Source: Nocardioides zeae (lineage in GTDB: Bacteria > Actinomycetota > Actinomycetes > Propionibacteriales > Nocardioidaceae). Taken from it: a stretch of 64,000 nt of DNA. Positions 8,021-16,627 of the stretch are shown piece after piece. Under the pieces are notes generated by a model. That model was not told where the DNA came from. It was given only the letters and a program-made list of their open reading frames with translations, and did not search any database. Made by a program: the position numbers and the translations under genes. The stretch's first letter is position 1; each line of letters starts with the position of its first letter. Location of the stretch: assembly GCF_010686755.1 (NCBI RefSeq), contig NZ_JAAGXA010000012.1:96096-160095 (forward strand), in the 5' to 3' direction.

Positions 8021-9284
8021 CGGCTCGGGCGGCTGCTGCCCGGACGACCCGTCGTCGCGCGGCGTCGAGGACCTCCTCGCCGACGTGCTCGGCGACCTGG
8101 CCCCGACCCCGCCCGCGTCCGTGAGCCCGTCCGGCGTCCTGGGGCTGGTGCTCGCCGACGACGTGCGGGCGACCGCTCCCCTGCCGGGCTTCGACAACGC
8201 GGCGATGGACGGCTACGCCGTCGACCACCGGGACGTCGTCGACGCGACGCCCGACGCACCGGTCACGCTCCCCGTGGTGGGCGCGGTCGCCGCCGGCTCC
8301 GGGGGCGAGCCGCCCCACGTCGGGCGGGGCCGTGCCGTCCGGATCATGACCGGCGCCCGGATGCCCCCGGGGGCGACGGCGGTCGTGCCGTGGGAGTCGA
8401 CCGACCGCGGTTCCGCCCGGGTCGCGGTGCACCACGGCGTCGGCGAGGGGCGCCACGTGCGCCGTACGGGCGAGGACGTCGCGTGCGGCGACCTCGTCGT
8501 CGCCGCCGGTACGACGCTGCGGGCGCGCCACCTCGGCGTGCTGGCCGCGCTGGACGTGGACGCGGTGCGGGTGCACCCCGCGCCACGCGTGGCGATCGTC
8601 GCCACCGGCACGGAGCTGCAGCCCGCCGGGGAGCCGCTGCGCCCCGACGGGATCCGCGACTCGGGCGCGACGCTCGTGGGTGCCTCGGTGGTCGAGGCCG
8701 GGGGCGTCGTCGTGGCCACCCGCACCGTCCCGGACGACCCCGCTGCCCTGGAGCGGGCGCTCGCGGAGGTCGCTCCGCTGGCCGACCTCGTCGTGACGAC
8801 CGGTGGCGTCTCCGACGGCGACCACGACGTCGTGCGGATGACGCTGACCGGCCGGGGGTCGATGTGGTTCGGGCGCGTCGCGATGCAGCCGGGCAAGCCG
8901 CAGGGCTTCGGTCGTCTCGAGGCCGGCGGGCCGCTGACCTGCTGCCTGCCGGGCAACCCGGTCGCCGCGTTCACGGCGTTCCACCTGCTGGTGCGCCCCG
9001 CGCTCGCCCGGCTGCGCGGTGCGTCCGCCGCCTGGCCGACCGCGTCCGCCGTGCTGGCCGCCGACCTCGTCTCGCCCGCGGGTCGGCTGCAGCTGGTGCG
9101 CGCCACGCTCGAGCGCGACGGGCGGGCTGACGCCCTCCCGCGGGTGACGCCCGGCGGCACGGCCTCCCACATGGTGGGGGCGCTGGCGCGCAGCGACGTG
9201 CTCGTCGTCGTGCCCGTCGACGTCACCCGGCTCGCCGCCGGCGCGACGGTCACCGTGCTCCGGATCGACCCCGATCCGCTCTAG
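8013..9284 (+). CDS. moeA: Molybdopterin molybdenumtransferase MoeA
   Basis: A 423-residue MoeA, the normal length. Signatures include PLPGFDNAAMDGYAV near the N terminus, MTGARMPPGATAVVPWE, TGTELQPAGEPL, TTGGVSDGDHDVV and LPGNPVAAF. It inserts molybdate into adenylylated molybdopterin to finish the cofactor. GTG 8013 lies inside the end of moaD. The gene ends by running 4 bases into the convergent aminotransferase gene, leaving no room for a separate terminator. Confidence 0.95.
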   Translation: MADGSGGCCPDDPSSRGVEDLLADVLGDLAPTPPASVSPSGVLGLVLADDVRATAPLPGFDNAAMDGYAVDHRDVVDATPDAPVTLPVVGAVAAGSGGEPPHVGRGRAVRIMTGARMPPGATAVVPWESTDRGSARVAVHHGVGEGRHVRRTGEDVACGDLVVAAGTTLRARHLGVLAALDVDAVRVHPAPRVAIVATGTELQPAGEPLRPDGIRDSGATLVGASVVEAGGVVVATRTVPDDPAALERALAEVAPLADLVVTTGGVSDGDHDVVRMTLTGRGSMWFGRVAMQPGKPQGFGRLEAGGPLTCCLPGNPVAAFTAFHLLVRPALARLRGASAAWPTASAVLAADLVSPAGRLQLVRATLERDGRADALPRVTPGGTASHMVGALARSDVLVVVPVDVTRLAAGATVTVLRIDPDPL

Positions 9285-10633
9285 GCAGGCCTGGGCGGGC
9301 CCGGGTAGGCCGACAGCACCTCACCCAGCACCTCCACGAACCGCGCGGCGTCGCGCTCGGTGGCGACGAGGGGTGGGCGGACCTTGAGCGTCGAGCCCCA
9401 CGGGCCGCACACCGACGTCAGGACGCCCCGGTCGCGCATCCCGTTGACGACGTCGGCGGCGAGCTCGGTGCCGGGTTCGGTCGACCCCTCGGCGGCCACC
9501 AGCTCGACCCCCACGAAGAGTCCGTCGCCGCGCACGTCGGCGACGACGGGGTGGTGCGCGGCCACCTCCCGCACACCCGTGCGGAGGGCGGCGCCGACGC
9601 GGGCGGCGTTCTCCTGAAGGCCCTCCTCCTCGATGACGTCGAGCACCGCGGCGGCGGCGGCGACGCTGACGTGGTTGCCGCCGAAGGTGTTGAAGTAGGG
9701 CACCGTCGACGCGAAGGGCTCGAGCACGGCGGCCCGCGCGGCCATCCCGGCGATCGGCAGGCCGTTGCCCATCGGCTTGCCCATCGTGACGATCTCGGGG
9801 TCGAGGCCGTGGCGCTCGAAGCCCCAGAACGCGCTGCCCGTGCGGGCGAACCCGGGCTGCACCTCGTCGGCGACGAGCACTCCGCCCGCGGCCCGGACGG
9901 CCTCGACGGCGGGCGCGAGGTAGCCCGCCGGGTGGCTGTGCACGCCGTCGGACGACAGGATCGAGTCGACGAGGAACGCGGAGGGCCGCACCCCGGCGAC
10001 CGCCATGGCGTCGAGCGCCCCGTGCACCGCGGCGAGCAGCTCGGCCGCGGGGTCGGCGCCCGGGCGGCGCAGCGGGTCGGGCGCCGGGACGGTCCACACG
10101 TGCTCCCCGCGCGGCGCCCCGCGACCCAGCGACGGCGAGGCGCCGGTCACGAGCGCGGTGTTGCCGTGGTAGGCCTCCTCCGTCACGATCACGCCGGTCC
10201 CGCCCGTCGCGGCGGCGGCCACCCGCAGCGCGAGGTCGTTGGCCTCCGACCCGGTGCAGGTCAGCATCACCTGGTCGACGGCCGGGGGCAGGAGCCCGAG
10301 GAGACGCTCCGCGTAGGCGACGAGCCCCGCGTCGACGTACCGCGTGTGCGTGCTCAGCGTCGCCGCCTGCCGGGCCACGGCGGCGGCGACCCGCGGGTGG
10401 GCGTGGCCGACGCTCGCGACGTTGTTGTAGGCGTCGAGGTAGGCGCGCCCGTCGGCGTCGTAGAGGTACGCACCGCTCCCCCGCACCAGCTCGAGCGGCT
10501 CGCGGTAGAAGAGCCGGTAGGCCGGGCCCAGGGCGGCCGCGCGCCGCCGCAGGAGGTCCCCGGCACCCGTGCCGGGCCCGTCCGCGTCGGGTCGGTACGC
10601 GTTCGCGTCGAGGATGCTGGAGCGGGTCGCCAC
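9281..10633 (-). CDS. Class III aminotransferase-fold PLP enzyme, AGXT2L (phospho-lyase) subgroup
   Basis: A 450-residue PLP-dependent protein. PLP residues are visible: D256 (VADEVQPGF) and Schiff-base K286 (MGKPMGNGLP). NNVASVGHAHPRV, YFNTFGG and a C-terminal KVRPPL match the subgroup containing ethanolamine-phosphate phospho-lyase and 5-phosphohydroxylysine phospho-lyase more closely than ordinary omega-transaminases (from memory of the family, not a search). The GTG at 10631-10633 has AAGGAG just upstream; the longer frame runs through the promoter. It is divergent from an APH-type kinase, the partner expected for a kinase/phospho-lyase pathway. An ordinary aminotransferase remains possible. 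Confidence 0.85.
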   Translation of the reverse strand: MATRSSILDANAYRPDADGPGTGAGDLLRRRAAALGPAYRLFYREPLELVRGSGAYLYDADGRAYLDAYNNVASVGHAHPRVAAAVARQAATLSTHTRYVDAGLVAYAERLLGLLPPAVDQVMLTCTGSEANDLALRVAAAATGGTGVIVTEEAYHGNTALVTGASPSLGRGAPRGEHVWTVPAPDPLRRPGADPAAELLAAVHGALDAMAVAGVRPSAFLVDSILSSDGVHSHPAGYLAPAVEAVRAAGGVLVADEVQPGFARTGSAFWGFERHGLDPEIVTMGKPMGNGLPIAGMAARAAVLEPFASTVPYFNTFGGNHVSVAAAAAVLDVIEEEGLQENAARVGAALRTGVREVAAHHPVVADVRGDGLFVGVELVAAEGSTEPGTELAADVVNGMRDRGVLTSVCGPWGSTLKVRPPLVATERDAARFVEVLGEVLSAYPGPPRPA

Positions 10634-10796
10634 GGGTTCTCCTTTTGGTATGGGACTGCCCACCAGCATGCACGGTCGGCTTGTTACATCTCGTTTCGGC
10701 CCGGTGAAATCCGTCGACGAATTGGTCTGCTCGGGTCGTTCGCACGGTCTACTGGTCCCCGAGCGGGAGAGTCCCGCCGCACCCCGGGGAGGACCC
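10634..10796. promoter_or_regulatory. Divergent promoter region, aminotransferase/kinase
   Basis: This 163-bp gap between divergent start codons is less GC-rich than its surroundings (for example TTGTTACATCTCG). It contains the near-direct repeat GGTCTGCT and GGTCTACT, possible half-sites for the GntR regulator encoded 1.8 kb away. Promoter elements are not certain. Confidence 0.35.
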
Positions 10797-11807
10797 ATGC
10801 TCAGCGTCGAGGACTGCGACGAGATCCTGGCGGCCGCACTGCCCGCGTACGGCGCGGGCGACGCCCCCCGCCGGCTCCTCAGCCTGTCGGAGAACGCGAC
10901 GTACCTCGTCGGGACCGGCGCCGACCGGGTCGTCGCCCGGGTGCACCGCCCGGGCTACCAGACCCCGGCCTCCATCGACGCGGAGCTGGCCTGGCTCGAC
11001 CGGCTGCGGTCCTCGGGGACCGTCACCACCCACGCGGTCGTGCCGGCGCTCGACGGGCGGCGCGTCGTCAGCGTGCCGCGCCCCGACGGCGACCGGCACG
11101 TCGTCCTCTTCACCTTCGTCGTCGGCGGCACCGGGGAGGAGCGCCCCGACGCGCTGCCCACCGAGGAGCTCGGCCGCGTGACCGCGCGGATGCACCGCGA
11201 CGTCACCGACTGGGAGCTCCCCGACGGCTTCACCCGCTTCCACTGGGACGCCGCCGCCTGCCTCGGTCCCGGCGCCCGCTGGGGCGACTGGGCCGCCGGC
11301 CCCGGGGTGCGTGCCACCGACCTGCCCGTGCTCGACGCGGCCGCGAGCGCCGTGCGGGCCCGGCTCGCGGCGTACGGGCAGGGGCGCGAGCGCTACGGGC
11401 TCGTGCACGCCGACCTGCGCCACGCGAACCTCATGGTCGGCGACGACGGCTCCCTGACGGTCATCGACTTCGACGACTGCGGGTTCGGGTGGTTCCTCTA
11501 CGACCTGGCCACGGTGACGTCGTGGATCGAGCACGAGCCGGGGGCGCAGGCCACGGCGGCGGCGTGGCTCGCCGGCTACCTCACCGAGCGCCCCCTCACC
11601 GAGGAGGACCTCGCGATGGTGCCGACGTTCGTCATGCTCCGCCGCCTCATGCTCACCGCCTGGCTCGGCACCCACCCCGGCTCGCCGCCGGCGCTCGCCC
11701 TCGGCACGACGTACGGCGCGGGCACCGGCGACCTGGCCCGCCGCTACCTCCACGACCCCGCCTGGTTCCGGCTCCCCGTGCCGGCCGCCACCCACCGGAA
11801 GGACTGA
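10797..11807 (+). CDS. APH/ChoK-fold phosphotransferase (hydroxylysine-kinase-like)
   Basis: A 336-residue kinase-like protein. The nucleotide loop is near the N terminus ([11 protein letters not shown], then VVARVHRP with the ATP-binding position). The catalytic loop is HADLRHAN (H204, D206, N211) and the Mg site IDFDDC (D224, D226). These features place it in the aminoglycoside phosphotransferase/RdoA/hydroxylysine kinase superfamily. GGGGAGGA precedes ATG 10797. Its divergent partner is an AGXT2L-type enzyme; together they could phosphorylate an amino alcohol or hydroxyamino acid and then remove phosphate and ammonia. Drug resistance is less likely in this context. Confidence 0.82.
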   Translation: MLSVEDCDEILAAALPAYGAGDAPRRLLSLSENATYLVGTGADRVVARVHRPGYQTPASIDAELAWLDRLRSSGTVTTHAVVPALDGRRVVSVPRPDGDRHVVLFTFVVGGTGEERPDALPTEELGRVTARMHRDVTDWELPDGFTRFHWDAAACLGPGARWGDWAAGPGVRATDLPVLDAAASAVRARLAAYGQGRERYGLVHADLRHANLMVGDDGSLTVIDFDDCGFGWFLYDLATVTSWIEHEPGAQATAAAWLAGYLTERPLTEEDLAMVPTFVMLRRLMLTAWLGTHPGSPPALALGTTYGAGTGDLARRYLHDPAWFRLPVPAATHRKD

Positions 11808-11811
11808 GACC

Positions 11812-12585
11812 GTGTTCGACCTCTCCGACGTGAAGGTGCTCGTCACCGGCGGCTCCCGCGGCATCGGCCTCGGGATCGCGACCGTCTTCGCCCGCGCCGG
11901 GGCCGCCGTCGCGGTCACCGCCCGCGGCACCGCCGACCTCGAGGCCGCCGCCGCGACGCTCGAGGCCGCCGGCGCCCGCGCCGTCGTCACCGTGGCGGGC
12001 GACCTCGCCACGAGGGCCGGCGCCGCGGAGGTCGTCGGCACGGCGATCGCGGAGCTGGGCGGCCTCGACGTGCTCGCCGCCAACGCGGGGATCTTCCCCG
12101 AGGCCCGGCTTCGGGACATGACGGAGGAGGACCTCGCGCAGGTGCTCGCCGTCAACGTCGGCGGCACGGTGCACGCCGTGCAGGCGGCGCTCCCCGCCCT
12201 CGAGGCCTCCGGCCGCGGTCGGGTCGTGCTGACCTCGTCGATCACGGGTCCGACCACCGGCTTCCCGGGGTGGTCGCACTACGGCGCCTCGAAGGCGGCG
12301 CAGCTCGGGTTCATGCGCAGCGCCGCCCTCGAGCTCGCACCGGCGCGCATCACCGTCAACGCCGTGCTGCCCGGCAACGTGCTGACGGAGGGGCTGGCCG
12401 GTATGGGGCAGGACTACCTCGACGGCATGGCCCGCTCGATCCCGATGGGGGCGCTCGGCACGCCCGCGGACATCGGCCACGCGGTAGCGTTCCTCGCGAG
12501 CCGCGAGGCCGGCTTCGTCACGGGCCACGCCCTGGTCGTCGACGGCGGCCAGGTGCTGCCCGAGTCGCCCGACGCGGTGGCCTGA
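11812..12585 (+). CDS. SDR family oxidoreductase (FabG-like)
   Basis: A 257-residue classical short-chain dehydrogenase: TGGSRGIG (12-19) for NAD(P) binding, NAG at the end of beta-4, and catalytic Y157-x3-K161 (YGASK). The start is a GTG four bases after the kinase stop, so the two are almost certainly co-transcribed. It may oxidise the aldehyde, keto or hydroxy product of the kinase/phospho-lyase route, but the substrate is unknown. The C-terminal GGQVLPES resembles FabG-like members. Confidence 0.9.
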   Translation: MFDLSDVKVLVTGGSRGIGLGIATVFARAGAAVAVTARGTADLEAAAATLEAAGARAVVTVAGDLATRAGAAEVVGTAIAELGGLDVLAANAGIFPEARLRDMTEEDLAQVLAVNVGGTVHAVQAALPALEASGRGRVVLTSSITGPTTGFPGWSHYGASKAAQLGFMRSAALELAPARITVNAVLPGNVLTEGLAGMGQDYLDGMARSIPMGALGTPADIGHAVAFLASREAGFVTGHALVVDGGQVLPESPDAVA

Positions 12586-12641
12586 CGGCCCGACCGGGCC
12601 TGACCGGGCCACGACCGGGCCACGAGCAGGGAGGACCCACG

Positions 12642-13433
12642 GTGGCGGAGACCGAGGGCGGCGCGGTCGCGGAGGACGTGCGCCGTCGCATCGTGCGCCT
12701 CCTCTCCTCGGGCGCGCTGCGGCCCGGCGACCGCCTCGGCACCGAGCGGGAGATGGCCGAGCGGTTCGACGTCTCCCGGTCGACCCTGCGCAGCGCCCTC
12801 GTGCCCCTGGGGCGGGCGGGGGTGCTGGAGCGCCGTACCGGCCGCGGCGGCGGCACCTTCGTGCGCGCCGGGCTCGTCGAGCGCGAGGCCGCCGAGCGGC
12901 TGGGCCTGCCCGAGCGCCTCGACGCGACGGGGCACGCGGCCGCGACCGCGCTCCTCGGGTCGGTGCTGCGTCCCGCCGGCGAGGCCGAGGCGGCCGCCCT
13001 GCGGCTCGATCCCGGGGCGACGGTCGTGGAGGTGGAGCGGGTCCGGTACGCCGACGGCCTGCCCCTCTCGCTCGACGTCGCCCGGTTCCCGTCCGCCCTG
13101 GTGCCCGACCTGCTCGCGCAGCCGTTGGAGCAGTCGCTCTACGCCCTGCTCGACGCGGTCTACGGGCTGCGGCCCGACGTGACCGAGGAGCAGGTGACCG
13201 TCGTGCGCGCCAACGAGCGGGAGGCGCGGGAGCTCGCCGTACCCACCGGCTCGCCGCTCCTCCACGTCACCCGCGTCGCGGCGACCGCGGAGGGCACCCC
13301 GTTCGAGCTGTCCGACGACCTCTTCCGGGCCGACCGGGTGCGGCTCGTCGCGCGGCGCACGTCGCGGAGCGTCGACCGCGCCGAGAGCCGGGCCGCCGAC
13401 GGGGTGATCGAGATCGGGCTGGGCGCGGGGTGA
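12642..13433 (+). CDS. GntR family regulator with UTRA domain
   Basis: A 263-residue HutC-type GntR regulator. The winged helix is at about 8-70 (LGTEREMAERFDVSRSTLRSAL). The UTRA effector domain is at about 90-250 (LRLDPGATVVEVERVRYADGLPLSLDVARFP; FELSDDLFRADRVRL). GTG 12642 has GGGAGGA 10 bases upstream. It is the fourth gene of the kinase-SDR transcript, so it is likely the local regulator of the divergent aminotransferase/kinase promoter. The effector could be a phosphorylated or amino compound, as in other UTRA proteins (inference). Confidence 0.9.
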   Translation: MAETEGGAVAEDVRRRIVRLLSSGALRPGDRLGTEREMAERFDVSRSTLRSALVPLGRAGVLERRTGRGGGTFVRAGLVEREAAERLGLPERLDATGHAAATALLGSVLRPAGEAEAAALRLDPGATVVEVERVRYADGLPLSLDVARFPSALVPDLLAQPLEQSLYALLDAVYGLRPDVTEEQVTVVRANEREARELAVPTGSPLLHVTRVAATAEGTPFELSDDLFRADRVRLVARRTSRSVDRAESRAADGVIEIGLGAG

Positions 13434-14065
13434 CCGGGCGCGGCGAGAGGCTCGGCGGCGTCGTGCTCGCCGGGGGACGCGGGTCGCGCCTCGGCGGCGT
13501 GCGGAAGGCCGACCTGCGCCACGACGGCGCGACCCTGCTCGACCGCGCCCTCGCGGCCTGCGCGGACTGCGCGGAGGTCGTGGTGGTGGGTGACCCGCCG
13601 GCCGACGGTCGCGCGGGGGTGCGGTTCGTGCGGGAGGAGCCGGCGTACGGCGGGCCCGCCAGCGCCCTGCTCGCCGGGGTCTCGGCGCTCGCGCCGGGTA
13701 CGACGACGGTCCTCGCGATCGGCGTCGACATGCCCCTGCTGGACCGTGCTGCGGTGCGGCGGCTCGTGGCCGCTGCTGCGTCCGGTGCGCCGGGATCGGA
13801 CGGGGCCGACGGGGCCGACGGGGCCGACGGGGCCGACGGGGCCGTGCTCGTCGACGCCGACGGACGCCGGCACCTCGCCCTCGTCGTGCGGACCGCGGCC
13901 CTGGCGCGGGTGGCGCCCCCGCCCGCGGAGCGCACCGGGATGCCGCTGCGGCGGTTGCTCGCCGGGCTCCGGCTCGGTCCGGTCGCCGCCCGCGACGGCG
14001 AGGAGGCCGACGTCGACACCTGGGACGACGCCGCGCGGCTCGGGGTGGAGCGCGGCCGGGCCTGA
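13430..14065 (+). CDS. mobA: MobA-like molybdenum cofactor guanylyltransferase
   Basis: A 211-residue NTP-transferase with the MobA loop VLAGGRGSRLGGVRKADL near residue 11 and DMPLL for metal binding near residue 102. MobA adds GMP to molybdopterin to give the guanine-dinucleotide cofactor used by DMSO-reductase-type enzymes such as the one at 1282. It overlaps the GntR gene by 4 bases, an odd partner, and sits 4 kb from the moa genes. A Gly-Ala-Asp tandem repeat interrupts the fold near residue 125. Other small nucleotidyltransferases (MocA-like) are possible. Confidence 0.8.
   Translation: MTGRGERLGGVVLAGGRGSRLGGVRKADLRHDGATLLDRALAACADCAEVVVVGDPPADGRAGVRFVREEPAYGGPASALLAGVSALAPGTTTVLAIGVDMPLLDRAAVRRLVAAAASGAPGSDGADGADGADGADGAVLVDADGRRHLALVVRTAALARVAPPPAERTGMPLRRLLAGLRLGPVAARDGEEADVDTWDDAARLGVERGRA
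13799..13843 (+). repeat. Five perfect 9-bp tandem repeats inside mobA
   Basis: GACGGGGCC is repeated five times in frame, encoding DGADGADGADGADGA-like sequence. The copies are identical, including third codon positions, which suggests recent slippage expansion. Copy-number change would lengthen or shorten the protein by whole triplets without frameshift. Confidence 0.9.
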
Positions 14066-14090
14066 CGACGTCAGGACCGCACGGGACGGG

Positions 14091-14726
14091 TCACCGGAGA
14101 CGCAGCGGCAGGTCCAGGGCGTCCGCCAGCTGCTCGGGCGTCGTCGTCCCGAAGGTCTCGCGGACCACGACGCCCTCGGGCGTCAGGTCGAAGACGGCGA
14201 CCTCGGTGTAGACCCGGTCGACGCACCCCACACCGGTGAGCGGGTAGGTGCACGTGGGCACCAGCTTGGGCGAGCCGTCCTTGGCGAACAGCGTCATCAT
14301 GACGAACACCGACTTGGCGCCGGTGGCCAGGTCCATGGCCCCGCCGACCGCCGGGATCGCGTCGGGCGCGCCGGTGTGCCAGTTGGCCAGGTCGCCGCCC
14401 GCCGACACCTGGAAGGCCCCGAGCACGCACACGTCGAGGTGGCCGCCGCGCATCATCGCGAACGACGCCGCGCTGTCGAAGTAGGCCGCCCCGGCGAGCT
14501 CGGTGACCGGCTGCTTGCCGGCGTTGGTGAGGTCGGGGTCGACCTCGTCCGCGGCAGGCGCCGGGCCCATGTTGAGCATGCCGTTCTCGGTGTGCAGCAC
14601 GACGCCGTGACCGGCGTCGAGGTGGTCGGCGACCATGGTGGGCTGGCCGATGCCGAGGTTGACGAACGACCCGGCGGGGATGTCGCGGGCCACGAGCGCG
14701 GCCATCTCGGCCTTGGAGAGCGTCAT
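14091..14726 (-). CDS. pcaJ: 3-oxoadipate CoA-transferase subunit B
   Basis: A 211-residue family I CoA-transferase beta subunit. NLGIGQPTMVADHL and TENGMLNMGPAP carry the conserved Glu that forms the acyl-CoA thioester in this family (E of ENG). Further signatures are VMMTLFAKDGSPKLVPTCTYPLTG and CVDRVYTEVAVFDL. With PcaI it moves CoA from succinyl-CoA to beta-ketoadipate. The ATG at 14724-14726 overlaps the pcaI stop by 4 bases. Assignment as PcaJ rather than ScoB (acetoacetate) rests on the pca genes beside it. Confidence 0.9.
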   Translation of the reverse strand: MTLSKAEMAALVARDIPAGSFVNLGIGQPTMVADHLDAGHGVVLHTENGMLNMGPAPAADEVDPDLTNAGKQPVTELAGAAYFDSAASFAMMRGGHLDVCVLGAFQVSAGGDLANWHTGAPDAIPAVGGAMDLATGAKSVFVMMTLFAKDGSPKLVPTCTYPLTGVGCVDRVYTEVAVFDLTPEGVVVRETFGTTTPEQLADALDLPLRLR

Positions 14727-15379
14727 GCCGCGACCACCCTGTCCACGTAGATCGACGGCGTGACGACCGCCTCGGGGTCCAGCTCGCCGGTCTCGACGAC
14801 CTGCACGACCTGGGCGACGACCGTCGTCGCGGCGGTGGCCATCACCGGTCCGAAGTTGCGCGCGGTCTTGCGGTAGACCAGGTTGCCCATCCGGTCGGCG
14901 CGGTGCGCGCCGATGAGCGCGACGTCGCCGCGCAGCGGGGCCTCGAGGACGTAGTGGCGGCCGTCGATCTCGCGGGTCTCCTTGCCGGCGGCCAGCTGCG
15001 TGCCGACGCCGGTCGGGCTGAAGAACCCGCCGATGCCGGCACCGGCCGCCCGCATCCGCTCGGCCAGCGTGCCCTGCGGCACCAGCTCGAGCTCGATCCG
15101 GCCGGCGCGGTAGAGCCCGTCGAAGACGTGGGAGTCGGCCTGGCGCGGGAAGGAGCAGATCATCTTGCGCACCCGGCCCCGCGCCAGCAGCGCGGCCAGC
15201 CCGGTGTCGCCGTTGCCGGCGTTGTTCGACACGACCGTCAGGTCGGTGGCGCCCTGGCGGATGAGGGCGTCGATGAGCTGCACCGGCATGCCCGCCATGC
15301 CGAACCCGCCGATCAGCACGACCGAGCCGTCGGCGACGTCGGCGACGGCCTCGTCGACGTCCGCGCAGATCGTGGTCAT
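14723..15379 (-). CDS. pcaI: 3-oxoadipate CoA-transferase subunit A
   Basis: A 218-residue CoA-transferase alpha subunit with the glycine-rich GGFGMAGMP near residue 24 and SNNAGNGDTGLAALL, typical of PcaI/ScoA. It lies between pcaF and pcaJ with 4-base overlaps on both sides, so the three are one translationally coupled unit. The reaction product, beta-ketoadipyl-CoA, is the substrate of the thiolase encoded next. Confidence 0.92.
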   Translation of the reverse strand: MTTICADVDEAVADVADGSVVLIGGFGMAGMPVQLIDALIRQGATDLTVVSNNAGNGDTGLAALLARGRVRKMICSFPRQADSHVFDGLYRAGRIELELVPQGTLAERMRAAGAGIGGFFSPTGVGTQLAAGKETREIDGRHYVLEAPLRGDVALIGAHRADRMGNLVYRKTARNFGPVMATAATTVVAQVVQVVETGELDPEAVVTPSIYVDRVVAA

Positions 15380-16557
15380 GCGACGTTCTCCACCACGACG
15401 GCCAGGCCCTGCCCGACGCCGATGCAGATCGCGGCCACGCCCCAGCGGTCACCGGACTCGCGCAGCCGCTTGGCCAGCGTGGCCACGACGCGACCGCCGG
15501 AGGCGCCGAGCGGGTGGCCGATGGCGATGGCACCGCCCTTGGCGTTGACGATCTCGGGGTCCGACATCCCCGCCTCGAGCCAGGCGTCGATGCAGGCGAG
15601 CGACTGGACGGCGAACGCCTCGTTGAGCTCGACGGCGCTGACGTCGCCCCAGCCGATGCCGGCCCGGGCCAGCGCCTGGTTCGCCGCGTCGACGGGTGCG
15701 TACCCGAACTCCTGGGGGGCCAGCGCGAACGTGCCGCGCCCGGCGATGCGGGCGAGCGGGTCGAGGCCGGGCACGGCGCCCTCGGCACCGAGGAGCAGCG
15801 CGGACGCGCCGTCGTTGAGCGGGGAGGCGTTGGCCGCGGTGATGGTGCCGTCCTCCCGGAACGACGGCCGCAGCCCGGCCAGCCCCTCCGCGGTGGAGCC
15901 GGGCCGGATCCCCTCGTCGCGCGTGTGGTCGCCGACGGGCACGACGAGGTCGTCGTAGAACCCGGCGTCCCAGGCGGCCGCCGCGAGGTTGTGCGAGCCC
16001 GCGGCGAACTCGTCCTGGCGCCGCCGGCCGATCGAGAACCGCTCGGCGAGCTGCTCGTTGGCCTCGCCGAGCGAGACGGTCCACTCGGCGGGCATGTCCT
16101 CGTTGACCAGCCGCCAGCCCAGCGTGGTCGAGACGGCGGTGACGTTGCCGGCCGGGAACGCCCGCGACGGCTTGGGGAGCACCCACGGTGCGCGGGTCAT
16201 CGACTCGACGCCACCGACCAGCACGACGGAGGCGTCGCCGGACTCGATGGTGCGCGACCCCTGCATGACGGCGTCGAGCGAGGAGCCGCAGAGCCGGTTG
16301 ACGGTCACGGCCGGCACCGAGACGGGCAGGCCGGCCAGCAGCACGGCCATCCGGCCGACGTTGCGGTTGTCCTCGCCCGCCTGGTTGGCGCAGCCCCAGA
16401 CCACGTCGCCGACGGCGGCGGGGTCGAGACCGGGCGCGCGCTCGAGGACGGCGGTCACGGCGGCGGCGGACAGGTCGTCGGGCCGCACCTCGGCCAGGGC
16501 ACCACCGAACCGTCCGAACGGTGTGCGGACGGCGGCATAGAGGAAGGCATCGGTCAC
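15376..16557 (-). CDS. pcaF: 3-oxoadipyl-CoA thiolase
   Basis: A 393-residue thiolase. The acylated cysteine is C90 (NRLCGSSLDA), with H348 (IGHPLGASGGR) and C378 (CIGVGQG) as the other catalytic residues. It cleaves beta-ketoadipyl-CoA to succinyl-CoA and acetyl-CoA, the last step of the pathway. GTG at 16555-16557 gives the usual N terminus (TDAFLYAAVRTPFGRFGG). A GTG eight codons upstream is possible. It is divergent from a LysR regulator across 70 bp that contain an 18-bp palindrome. Confidence 0.92.
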   Translation of the reverse strand: MTDAFLYAAVRTPFGRFGGALAEVRPDDLSAAAVTAVLERAPGLDPAAVGDVVWGCANQAGEDNRNVGRMAVLLAGLPVSVPAVTVNRLCGSSLDAVMQGSRTIESGDASVVLVGGVESMTRAPWVLPKPSRAFPAGNVTAVSTTLGWRLVNEDMPAEWTVSLGEANEQLAERFSIGRRRQDEFAAGSHNLAAAAWDAGFYDDLVVPVGDHTRDEGIRPGSTAEGLAGLRPSFREDGTITAANASPLNDGASALLLGAEGAVPGLDPLARIAGRGTFALAPQEFGYAPVDAANQALARAGIGWGDVSAVELNEAFAVQSLACIDAWLEAGMSDPEIVNAKGGAIAIGHPLGASGGRVVATLAKRLRESGDRWGVAAICIGVGQGLAVVVENVA

Positions 16558-16597
16558 ACCAGCACCGTAGGTCCCGACCACCGATCACGTCCAAGAG

Positions 16598-16615
16598 TCA
16601 ATCAGGCGTGATTGA
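16598..16615. promoter_or_regulatory. Palindromic candidate LysR operator
   Basis: TCAATCA and TGATTGA are perfect 7-bp arms around GGCG, in the gap between divergent pcaF and the LysR gene, ending 12 bases before the LysR start. The arrangement is typical of LysR recognition sites that control a divergent operon and the regulator itself. Binding is inferred from symmetry and position. Confidence 0.6.
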
Positions 16616-16627
16616 TAACCTGCAGGC

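Noticed and set aside
10797..11807. Aminoglycoside resistance phosphotransferase
   Set aside because: The APH fold is shared by many small-molecule kinases, and the divergent AGXT2L-type gene and co-transcribed SDR point to catabolism.
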